A stretch of DNA of 64,000 nt from Agrostemma githago (Eukaryota; Streptophyta; Magnoliopsida; Caryophyllales; Caryophyllaceae), in the NCBI GenBank assembly GCA_958450325.1, contig OY288239.1, positions 41,103,811 through 41,167,810 on the forward strand. Reading direction: 5' to 3'. A program made the position numbers and the translations under genes. This document shows, one piece after another, positions 30,290-41,000 of the stretch. The notes beneath the pieces were generated by a model. It was not told the DNA's origin. It saw only the letters and a program-made list of their open reading frames with translations, and made no database searches. Position 1 is the first letter of the stretch. Each line of letters begins with the position of its first letter.

Positions 30290-31781
30290 TGGGTTGCGAG
30301 CCGTCCGGTTTTTGTATTTTGTTCGAAATTGCTAAATTGATAAATCGCGTACAAAATATGAATTAATTTGTACTCGATTTATATTTTCGATATTCGTCGT
30401 ATCCGATATTCGATTATGAAATCGATATCGGATATTTAGAATGAGTTTTAAAAAAAAAAAGGTTTTTGTAAAATGATTTGTTTTGAACGAAAAAGTAAAA
30501 AGAAAAGAATTTTGAACGAAAAAAGATGTGACGATTTTTTGACATCGTCGAGATCTTAATATAATTCTTTTCGATACAATATTCGATTATAGAAAAATCG
30601 ATATTGTATTTTTCAGAATGTTTGTTATGAAATAGTTTTTCTTTAATAACGATATTAGAAAAATAAAAAAACGACTCTTGACCCATAACAAAAACGGACG
30701 AAGAGAAGGAAGGAGAAGAAAGGAGAAATCGGGTTTAGTACACCCTCAACCTACATGCTTTTGTTGACTCGGATCGGAGCTCGTCGGAATGTGGCTAGGC
30801 ACGGGAGCGTCGAGTTTGGTTCGGCTAGGGAGGGGGGGGGGGTTCGGTTTGGACGAGACGGGTGAAGGGTGTCGGGAATTGGACCGGTTTCCTTCGGGTG
30901 TGTAATATCGGTTTCTCGATGCTAAGTGTAAAGATGATTGATGAGGAAGTTGTGTATTCTAATGTTACTAGTTGATGTTGATAATGAATGTGTGTGTTGC
31001 TAATTATTCGTGTCTAAAGTGTTGAATGGGAGGGCCTATTTATAGGGAGTTCCCGACCTTGATTTAGGAGAGTTTGACTACCGCCTAGGATAGGAAACGT
31101 AGGAATTTCAGAAGCATGAGAATTCCACTTTCTTGTGAAGGAAGAAAGGGAAACTCGGCTGATTTGTGTTGTTTTGGCCGAGTGTTTTATACTCGGTCGG
31201 TTGTTTGAATCGGTTTTTGGATAGGATTCCCGTTTGAGCTAGAATTACCGCTTGAGTAAGAAGCTGAGGAGAACGAGAAATCCGTTTTCTTGGTGAAGAA
31301 GTAAGAAAAACAGGCTGGTTGTGTGTTACTCGGCCGAGTATTTGCACTCGGTTGAGTGTCTGAGTCGGTTCTCGGATAGGATTCCTACTCGAGATCGAAT
31401 TCTACCTTAAACGGAATTGTTTATTATTTTGTGAAGCTGACTTTTGTGGAGTTGGAGTCCGATAAGGACGCGAGAGACATCACGGTCGTTCCACAAGTCT
31501 CGGGAAATATCTTTGACCGGGTTTTGACTCGGTCGCTAAAAGACGGTTTTACCTCTGGTGTCGGATTCGACCCAAATTAGTGTTATTGGACTCGAAACGA
31601 CCCACTGGGCCTGAATTTGAGGTTGGTTTTGTGAAATTTGTACTCCTTAAAAAGCCCAAGCTAAATATCCATGTTTCGAGCCCGTTTCCGAGTACGTTAA
31701 AGCACGTTTGCGTCCGATCATCATCGGGTGTTTGTCGGAAACTACTATAGACACCTGGCGGTCAAAATGTGGGTGTCTACA
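30290..31781 (-). repeat. Right (5') LTR of element A, truncated (about 1,490 bp)
   Basis: It matches 24868-26347 of the left LTR with scattered differences, roughly 1-2% by eye. The part nearest the PBS (about 1,040 bp) has been deleted together with gag and most of pol. The end GGGTGTCTACA is followed by the TSD CCTAG. Confidence 0.88.
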
Positions 31782-31786
31782 CCTAG

Positions 31787-32905
31787 GAGCTACAAGAGGA
31801 TGCTTCTTCCTGCGTTGTTTCGCCTGGTGTGGTAACAGAGCGAGAGGTTGGTGCGTCAGTGCTTATATGACGAGTTCAGGGTGCCGGTTGATCCTCCCAG
31901 ACTATGTTTTGACCACCGACCACTGTAGAGGGTCGCGAGGGTAGGGACGGAGAAGGAGGCGATGCACTACTGGTGCCTGGTGCTTCCTATCTGTCTCACG
32001 TCTGCCAGTGGCTAGCTTGCCACCGCCTCGTGGTGAGTACTTGGTTCTTTGTTTTATTGCTTATTTTGTTCTATGGTTTAGTGTTCGCCTGTATTTTGAA
32101 CGGTTTGCTTTTTCTTTAGCTGGTCGACCTGGCTAATGCTCTTCAGCCCCAGACTTCCCCTTGACACTACTCAGGGTCCGTGCGGCTGGGGTAGCCTTTA
32201 CAGAGCCTCTTCCCCCGTGTTCCTCTGAGGAGATGGAGGCTGGGATGGAGTGGTGTGACTGGTAAGTTCGGGATTTGCCTTGAACCTGGCTCTCGAGAGT
32301 TAGGTTCTGTTTGACTAATTTGTTTGGTTTTGTCTCTCAGGTTTTGTCGATCTCCCATCAGCGGTTGTGGCAAGCCGCTAACTGCTTCTGGGCCTACGCG
32401 TCGAGGGCGACTGCTGCCTCATCTCGTGATACTTCGGGACCTCGATCGGTGAGTATGCATTTTCTAGGATTGGTTTTCTTAGGTTGGTTGTGCTTTTTCC
32501 TAAAGTGCAGGTGTATTTGTAGGATGCTCCGGATATGATAAGGCAGATGGGAACCTGAGTGACCGAACTTGAGGCGGAAGAGGCCAAGTTGTTGTCGCTC
32601 CTGCAATCTCGGGATAATGAGATTGCCAAGCGCGAGCAGCTGGCTCTGACTCAAGCGAGATCTCGGCGCAAGGTGAGGCTAGATTCGGGACCGAGGCGGA
32701 GAGGGAGGTTGAGGCTGAGGCTGAGGGTCATGCTACGGGTGCTACCGAGGACGTCAGAGGAATTCTCGAGACAGGTACCCTAGATATGCTGTCGGGCATG
32801 GATGGCACCGAGTCTCCTATTCTTGATCTGGAGGATTTAGATCTAGATAAGGATATAGGTGAGTATGTGCGGGCCGTAGGTGCAGCCTCTAGGGGTCCTC
32901 CCTAG
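31787..32905 (+). pseudogene. Family 0 antisense PMD gene, 3' part
   Basis: After the TSD the frame interrupted at 23825 goes on: SYKRMLLPALFRLVW, stop, QSERLVRQCLYDEFRVPVDP, typical of the distal PMD. Further exon-like pieces follow good splice signals: 32341-32450 (VLSISHQRLWQAANCFWAYA, flanked by CTCTCAG and GTGAGTATG), and 32523-32905 with a coiled coil (TELEAEEAKLLSLLQSRDNE) and an acidic end (DLEDLDLDKDIGEYVRA). Several in-frame stops show it is dead. Confidence 0.55.
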
Positions 32906-33878
32906 TTTGTAAACTTTGTTTATGTTCGGATTTGTAAAATTTGTATATTTTAGACTTTTAGTATCTTGATTGATTTGTTGATCTTTCATTTTGTTTTGCT
33001 CTTGAAATGTTGACTTAGATGACAAGTAATTACTTCAAGTTTGATTTGTTTGCGATTTCATCGTAGTTTAGGACGTTTCAGATGCGTTAGGATTTCACGA
33101 GAGTACGAAAATGCTTTTTCGGAATTCTTAAAATGCGTTAGTTTGAGCCAGGATTTGGATCAAATAGTACGTCGATTAAAATGTTTGACTCGAGACGTGT
33201 AAAAAAAATGTAAGAAATGCTTTGTAGCTAAAGTGTCCCGACTGAGTACGCGTTCGGTGTTAGGAGACGAGTGTAATCGTCTCGACATTCAAGTTTAAAA
33301 TACCACCTTTTGAAAAAAATTAGACCACTTTTTTTTTATACTTTGATGATGGTGCTGTACTGGGCTACAGACGCGAATTAACGATGCCACTAATGGCTAC
33401 AACACGCCTAGGTGGGGTAGCTTATCCCCCTATAAAGAAAATAAAAAAGCGTCTAAGTCTAGTGGATCCGACAGGTGAAATGTGTTGTCCGTATGGTCTT
33501 GTCACTCTTGTGTGGGCATCTTGGCTTTTTGGAAAAGGGGTTTAGCGACTTCAGGATGTCGTTCCTGACGTCCGGGGTTGTCAGGCGATAGCTGACGGGG
33601 TAAGGCATGCTCGATGGCATAATGTTCAGGTTTTTGGGAGACTGATGACCTAGGGGTCAGACGCCTAAGCCGGGGCGGCTGGGTTCTGGGTCGCCTAGGT
33701 TCGGGCGGTCCAACATTTAGGTGCCTGGGCTCGGGCGATTCGATTCTTGGTTATGGAATTTTTTGTAATTTCCTAATTGTTGTCGGATTAGGTCTATATA
33801 TGTGGGTTATGGGCACTTGTTTTAGACATACTAGATTACCCATAGTGTCTTTATAGCTTGTTCGCATAATTTCGAGTT
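32906..33878 (+). other. Non-coding gap with a TATA box for the next antisense gene
   Basis: No ORF of note. TATATATG at about 33795-33802, followed by a leader to the ATG at 33879, mirrors the TATA-to-ATG spacing in elements A-C. GCCTRGGTTCGGGCG-like phrases recur three times near 33660-33745. Confidence 0.5.
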
Positions 33879-35872
33879 ATGTCGGGTTTTGGGAGTCTCC
33901 TAACCGAGTGGATGGGTCGTCTTATGAAATGTGACCTCGAAGTTTGCCCAGGTGATGGTTTGTCTGTGGTTATCGCACTAAGGCAGGTTAAAGTGCAAGA
34001 TGACTTCTTGTTGGCATGCTCTAGTTTTTGGGATGTTAAAAATCATGTTTTTGCTTTCTCTGGAGGTAAGGTTTGTCCCTTTCCCGAGGAGTGATGGAAG
34101 GGATTTGCCGTCAATCCCTACCAACAAATAAAGCCAACTAAACCTAACACATAGCTAGGGTAAGTTGGGTCGATATCCACGGAGACGGTAATGGGTGCCT
34201 AGACTAAGGTCTACCTAAAAAACAAGACTAGGTCACAAACAACACAAAGGGGAGAAGAATTGACAAGAATTGACTAACTAGGATGATGGAACCAGATGAA
34301 ACTAGACCTACAATGAACTGAATATAACACGGACTAATTGAAACAACTAAAGCTAAATGAAACAACGAACTAGGGAAACAATGACTAAGAAGATGGAGAA
34401 ATCAATTAAGGTAAGAGTAGGGTTAGGTCGAGTTCATAAGTGTAGTAGGATAGTTGGGAAATCGAGGGTGTAGGTTTCACCTAGTCACTAAGGTCGGTCC
34501 GCGCTCTCGCGTCAAAGTCAAACCCAAATACTCGCGCAAGATGCTACTCAATACAAAAGGATTCAACCACAAATCAACCATACAATGAGAAGAAGGAAAC
34601 AAGCAAGAGGAGCATTGGCCACTACTACTCTAACAAGCATTTCAACAAACACATGGTATGCTTAACAAGTGACTAGTGACAAAGAATCCACCTTTACCCA
34701 AAATCAAACCCTAATCACCCATAATCAACACTTAATTCCCCTGCTAACCCCATAATAAGTCTACTCACTCATATTCAAACTAACACTAACACAAACTAGA
34801 GGAAACACCAACATAACCATAGCATTCATAATGAAGAAGAAACTAGCAAGAAAAATGAACAATGAATAAAGATTAAAACTTGAATAACAAAGAAAGATTA
34901 AGAGAAAAGAGAAGAGGAAGATTATACCAAACTAGTATGGAGGAAAGATTGGAACTTGTAATAATAAGAAAACCCAAATACATCAACCAAGGTTGTCAAT
35001 CTTGGTTGGATTCTTCAAGAAATCCCTTAATACAAGACTAATTATCTAGATTAAGCTAAGATTAACTAAAGATTAAGGAAAGATTAAGCTAACGAGAGGA
35101 AGATCTCTATCTAGGGTTTAGTCTAATGTAGTGTAATGTAAAAGTGTTTAAAACAATACAAGAGGGGGTATATATAGGGTTACACGAATGAAGGATTGAA
35201 AGAAATGAAGTCGGGGCTTCGCTGGGTCGTTCCTAGCCAGGAAGGATGTGATCTCGGTCGGGATGAGGGTGGTCCCGGTCGGGCTGATAGTGGTTCAGGC
35301 CGGGATGGCCTTCCAGTAGCACTACTTCGCTTTGCACTTCATCCCGGTCGTGATGGATGTGTTCCCGACCGGGATGGGTCTTGTAGGCTTCAAATATGAT
35401 CTCATAGGTCCCTACTTGCTCTTCCTAGGCTTCTTATTGATTCTCGGTGCTCGGGAACGGGTCTCAAGAAGCTCGGGAATGGGTCCCAAGGGCTCGGGAT
35501 CAAGTCGAAGCTACCGAGTCATCGTCGCTTCTCTCCATTGGCTCCAAATGCATTGGAAACGAGTCGGAATCGTTCCATTTCTCCAAGATAGGCCAAAGGA
35601 ACCTAAAACAAGCTAGAGGAAGCGTAAGTAGCCTCGAAACCGCTCCAAAGAGCGATTCCACAAGAGAAACCGGGACCAAACTCAAGAAATAAGCACTACA
35701 AACCACACTTATCAAGGAGATAGATGCTATAGGTGGGTGGTGTTCGGTTCGACCTTGTATACCCCTAGGAGATGATACTTTCATGGAACAATTCCATCAT
35801 TTTTTGGATATTTCTCTGGAACGGCTGGAAGAAGCTAAGGCTTTCTTTGAGAAGGTGGTATTGACCTAAAGC
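33879..35872 (+). pseudogene. Family 0 second antisense gene, DUF7745-like N-terminus, split by a solo LTR
   Basis: The ATG at 33879 opens MSGFGSLLTEWMGRLMK...VKVQDDFLLACSSFWDVKNHV, FAFSGGKVCPFPEE up to 34091. After the insertion (resuming at 35720) the frame continues IDAIGGWCSVRPCIPLG, FHHFLDISLERLEEAKAFF and stops at 35872. It aligns piece by piece with exon 1 of the element A gene (HVFGFPRGEICPFPEEIAAAGGW region), but is clearly diverged. The rest of exon 1 and exon 2 are absent: the sequence runs into the truncated left LTR of element B at 35928. Confidence 0.7.
34092..35714. mobile_element. Solo LTR of an unidentified LTR retrotransposon (1,623 bp)
   Basis: It starts TGATGGAAGGGATTTGCCG and ends CACACTTATCA, and AGGAG is duplicated on both sides (34087-34091 and 35715-35719). 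Excising it with one AGGAG restores the DUF7745-like frame exactly. No internal ORF or internal direct repeats are present, so a solo LTR left by LTR-LTR recombination is the simplest reading. A TATATATAG motif near 35170 could be its promoter, followed by GGTCGGGATG-type repeats (35225-35385). Confidence 0.8.
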
Positions 35873-35927
35873 TGCTTATTAGGATATTTCACGGACAGGT
35901 TCCCGTGATATTTTGCCTCTGGCTTGT

Positions 35928-37439
35928 AAAACCTGCTGTTTTGTTAAAAAAATGATGTTCGAAAAATTGGAAAATTGCTTTTTATGTCGAGTTTTCAGGA
36001 GGCTGCGCGCCTCGCCTGGGAAGGGCGCGACTCGCCCGGGATGCACGCGACTCGCGTCCCGGGCTGTTTTCGAAATTGTTTTTCGGAAATTTTATAGCTT
36101 TACTAAATCGCATACAAATATTGCATGATTTATACTCGATTTAATTTAGCGACATTCGTTATATTCGATATTCGATTATGAAATCGATATAAAATATTCG
36201 GAATAGTTCTTTTTAGAAAAAAAAAACGTTTTTTTAGGAAATCGTTTTGAAAAGGAAAATAAAATTGAATGAAAAGATGTTGATTCTCTCCGCGTCAAAA
36301 TCGTCATATTATATTTAAAATCAAAGGACGATTTTTTTAGCATCAACGAGATTGATTTAGTTCTTTTTTGATACGATATTCGACTAGAGAATCGATATCG
36401 TATTTTAAGAACGTTGTTTTGTATAAAAATAGTTTGTAGTATCGATATTATAGAAAATAGAAGATGTGACGAAGACCCATAAGAAAAACGGACCAACGAC
36501 GCGAAAAATGGACCAACGACGCGAAAAATGAAGAAAAAGACGTGAGAAAAAGAAAGAGAAAAGAGAGCACGGGCTTGATTTTACACCCTCAACCTACATG
36601 CTTTGTTTACTCGGAATGGGGCTCGTCGGAATATGGCTTAGACACGGGAGCGTCGAGTTAATCTCGGTGAGTTGATGGTGGTTTTGGTCGTGTAGGGTGT
36701 CGGGTGAGGTGGCCGGTTTCTTCGGGTCTCGGTTTGTACTATCGGTCTTTCGATGTTATGTGTGTGTGAGAATGACTATATTTTAGATTTTCGATGTGTC
36801 GATGAGGGATCTTCTGTATCAATGTTGAAAGTGAGGGTCCTATTTATAGGAGAGAAGCTGGAAGAGGTATTCCTTGCTTGAACGACAAGAAATACTGGTT
36901 TGGATAGGAAATGTAAGAAGTAGAGAGGAATGAGAACTCCGTTTCTTGGGGAAGAAGTCACGAAATCCGGCTCAACAAGGCTGCTCGGCCGAGTATCCTT
37001 ATGCTCGGTCGAGTCTTTGATCGGGTGTTCGGATAGGATTCCTATTGGAGATCGAATTCTACCCTTAACGGAATTGTTTAATATTTTTCGTAGCTGATTT
37101 TGTTGTAGTGTTTGAGCTCAAGCCGGATTGGCAGGATGTCACGGCAGATTTCATGCCTCGAAAAATATCTTTGACCGGGTTTTGACTCGGTCACTAAAAG
37201 ACGGTTTTGCCCCTGGTGTCGAATTCGACCCAAATTAGTCTTATTTGACTAAAAATGACCCACTAGGCCTGATTTTGAGGTTGATTTTGTGAGATTTGTA
37301 CTCCGTAAAAAGCCCAAGCCAAACGCCCATGATTTCGAGCCCATATTCGAGTAAGTTAAAGCATGTTTGCGTCCGATCATCATCGGGTGTTTGTCGGAAA
37401 CTACCATAGACACCTAATGGCCAAATGTGGGTGTCTACA
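35928..37439 (-). repeat. Left (3') LTR of element B, 5'-truncated (1,512 bp)
   Basis: It matches 59016-60524 almost base for base, apart from small indels. The first about 725 bp of the LTR are missing, and it begins abruptly at AAAACCTGCTGTTTTG next to family 0 sequence. A minus-strand TATAAATA (36841-36848) and the ATGGGTGTCTACA-type end are present. Confidence 0.85.
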
Positions 37440-38066
37440 GAGCCCCCACTCTGACTGAGGCTTGGACAGGGTGAAAGTCAGAGTAGCTACCGGGTCAAAT
37501 TAAGACCTAGCAGACTTCCGATCGGGTCGTTTAAAGCCCATTAGACTTGCGTGAAGGGCCCGCCGGCCATGGATTAAAAATATACCTGAGCTGACGATGA
37601 TAACTCCGTGGAGAATTTGGACTTGTCGCGTAAGTCCCCGAGTGTACCTTTATGTGGGCCCATCCCGTAAAATACCGCTGGGGAGTTAGTCGTACGGTCC
37701 TGCTTGAATCGTCCTGTACATGATTTATGCAATGCTTCGCATGTAACATTTTTAGGAGAAATGACTCGCGCTGGGGAATAAAAAATTTGGGAAAGGTTTT
37801 GAATTTTTGAATTTGAAGAAATTTTGAAAATTAGAGTATTCTGAAAAGGAATAAGAATGCTCGGGATGACTTAGCTAGACTCTGAGATAAGGTCTGTATG
37901 CTACACCTCCCGAGATTAGGAATCCTAAAGCAAGGAGAAAAAGTCTGGATTTAAAGCTATAAATACCCATGCCTTGCTTTCGTTTTCTCACAATTCTCAC
38001 AATTCCTTCCCTCCTAAAGAGAAACAAACTCCGAGAATATTATTCTTCTTTTTTAGAAATTCCAAT
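37440..38066 (+). promoter_or_regulatory. Element B polypurine tract and antisense promoter region
   Basis: 37440-37455 is the polypurine tract (on minus). The TATA box TATAAATA is at 37958-37965, 102 bp before the ATG at 38067. The whole stretch parallels 26348-27000 and 60525-61150. No ORF of note. Confidence 0.65.
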
Positions 38067-41000
38067 ATGGGAATCGATCGATTAATCGGAATGCTGTAGG
38101 ATTGGTCCCGATATTTCAGAGACGCAGATAAAGTCATTCTGAATCAGAATGGTATAACCCAATTATTCACAATCCGTCAGATGCAAGTGGACCGTCATTT
38201 CTTGGATGCTTGCTTGTCCTACTGGGACGACACTTATCATGTATTCGGCTTCCCTCGAGGCGAAATTTTTCCTATTCCTGAGGAAATTGCTGCCGTAGGT
38301 GGATGGAATCCCATACTTCGTCCTGCTATCCCGTTTTCAGTTCACGACCCAAGGAGAAAACTACGGGAATTTTTAGGGCTTTCTCATATGGAGGTATCTC
38401 GTATGCTGGAGGGAGATACTGTTTCTTTGATTGACCTGACTGAAAAATTCTTGAATCCTCACGATGTCCGGGTCAGGTCGGTTCATAGCCGTAGGGCCTT
38501 TGCTTTTTGTATGCTCCATGTTTACGCCTTCGAAGGTCATATGGATTTGCTATCTTGTATGGGCCATGTCCGACTTTTCACTGTGGTTGACCTGATGGAA
38601 ACGGAGCATAGTCTAGCTTGGCTAATTACAGGAGAGATTATCCAAGGCTTGGACAATCGCAAAAGGGATCCGTCGATTCGGTTGACCGGGAGCACCCGTC
38701 TTCTACAGGTATATGTCTGTTCCCCGATTTTTGCGATTTTCTCAATTTTTTCCGCGATTTTTGATTTTTTCACGTTTTTTTTTCGATTTTCGCGATTGAT
38801 TTTTTTCACGTTTTTTTTTTTTGCGATTTTTCGCGGTTTTGATTTTTTCGCGTTTTTTTCAGCTCTGGCTATTCGAGAGGCTATCAATCGTGGATCCTCC
38901 GCTGGACGTGACCCGATATCGCCCCAACCAAGTGATGACTAGGAGATGGACCATTGACTTTTCTCGTCATAATACCCAGAAATATTGGGACGAAGTACTG
39001 TCTTTCCATGGAGGCCCGTTGATCCGATGGACTGTAACACCCCTGATTTTATGAAATAAATTAAATTAAAGTTATATTCATATTTTTATTTTATTTACAA
39101 TTTAACTCGTAATTCTTAAAATTATTATAAAACAAATTTATCGTTTAGTCGTTTCAAACTCCTAAAATTATATTTGTCTCGAAAACTCTCCTTATATATT
39201 AAAATACCTTACTTTCATTTCCACTTTATTTAATTCTTATCGATATTCTAATTCGGCGATTTAAATTCTAATTTCTTTTTATTTATTTATATTTAAGTTC
39301 GAATTTTCTATTTTTCGGCTCGAAGCTTATTTATTTTAAGTTTCGTCAAAATATTTATTTCTTTTCTTCGAGAAATCCATTTAATTCACTTTATCGAAGA
39401 TTTATTATTTATTGAGAAATACTATTTCATCGTCTTATTATTTATTTCTATAAGCTTCGTTTTCGTCTCGAATAAATCAATTACTCATTTTATTTGGCGG
39501 TCCGATTAGTAATTAATTTTATCAACTCATTTTAATTCGATTTGTGGGTCAAATCAACTTATCGTTGCGGAATTCATCTCGATTCATTTTATTGAGCTGA
39601 TTCTTTTCCCCTTCCCACTTATTACATACACCTCCTCTTTACTTTTAATGTTCCACCGCTCCACTTTTGTTTTCCCTCAATCAGCATAACATTTTCATTC
39701 TCCTCACCTTCCTCCTTTCTTATTCCACCGTTCTCTTTCATTATTTCTTTTAATTACACCGCTTCAACCCTCTCTCATTACTCTCACACCTTTTTTCGTC
39801 ACCCTGGTTCAGCCCCCTCTTGTAGGATCCTTCTTTTTCCTCATTTTTCTGTCCCCTTCTCGATATTATCTCTGCTGCGCTGCTGTCTCTGTTGCTATCA
39901 ATGGTCGCTGCTGTACGCACGACTGTTGCTGATGTACGCAACTGCTGCTGCAGCGGATAGACTGCTGCTGCTTCTGCTACTCGCCTGCTGCCGCTACGCT
40001 GCTGCGTTTTGCCCTGCTGCTGTTGTTATTTTTACTTGTATGTGCCTCTTTCTGACGTTTGTTTCATTCGTGATTGTTGTGATCATCTTCGGTTTCGTTC
40101 CATCTTCTATTCTTTTCACTTTTTGTCACATTTCTGCTGCTGGGTATGTCGATTTCGGTCCCGTTTCTCATCTTCCTTTTTCCCGGTCTTCTCTCGTTTT
40201 CTGTCTCGACTTTTGGGTCGTTCTTGTTACTTGTGTCTGCTGCTGCTATTTCTCTCGGTACTGCTGTACGCTGTTGATGTTGTTTTGCTGCTATTTTCGT
40301 ACAGTAATGCTGCTGCGTTTTTGTCGATTCAATTGATGATTGCGGTTTCGTGTTGCTGCTCGTTGCTCCTGTTTCTCTTGTTTTTTTTGTCATCGAATTC
40401 TTTCTGTTTCTCTCGCTCTTCCTGCCTTGTAGTTTGTCATTTTTGTTGATGTCGCTGCTGCTGTTTGTCGCGCTCTTGCTGCTGTGCAGTGGGTGTTCTG
40501 CTGATTCATTCTGTCTCGTATCTTTGTTGCTGTGTCGTTGTTCTTTTTCTTCTTCTTTTTCTTCTTCTTCTTCTCCCTTCTCCTACTATTGTTGGACGTT
40601 GTTGCTACTGCCGCTTGCTGTCTGTTCTCTTCCCCGTTTTCTTTTTCTCTTCGTTCTGATTTTCTTATGCTACTGTTTATTTCATCGATATTGTCGTCCG
40701 CTGCTGCTGTACGTTATCACCTTGCTGCTGTTTTTGTTGTTTGTTTGTTAATTTACCGCTGCTGTGAGTACGTGCCTGTCGATGTTCGGTCGCGGCTGTT
40801 TCAACTGCTCCTTTCCCATGGTTTGGTCATCTGTATTCCTGCTATATACGGTCGTGTTTCTTCATCTCATTTAGTCCCTAATTATTGTCGTTCATCCATC
40901 ATTCCGTCCTCGTTCTTTTGTCTTGTTCTTCGCAGATGCTATTACTTTTTGAGTACAGTCTGGTCGTTCTCATTCTTCTTAACTTGTTCATAAATCCTTC

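Larger units (their letters stand above)
23826..31781 (-). mobile_element. Element A: internally deleted Tat-type retrotransposon (7,956 bp)
   Basis: It begins TGTGGACATGACATAG and ends GGGTGTCTACA. The 5-bp TSD CCTAG stands on both sides (23821-23825 and 31782-31786), and removing the element rejoins the PMD frame of family 0. It has a full left (3') LTR, polypurine tract, intact antisense gene, the integrase end of pol, then an abrupt jump into the middle of the right LTR. Gag, protease, RT and the PBS are missing, so it can move only with help from another copy. Internal homology to B and C is high, but its LTR belongs to a distinct subfamily. Confidence 0.9.

Noticed and set aside
35196..35784. 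Overlapping ORFs on both strands in the 34092-35714 element
   Set aside because: They lie in a solo LTR, arise from GGTCGGGATG-type repeats, and have no recognisable domain.
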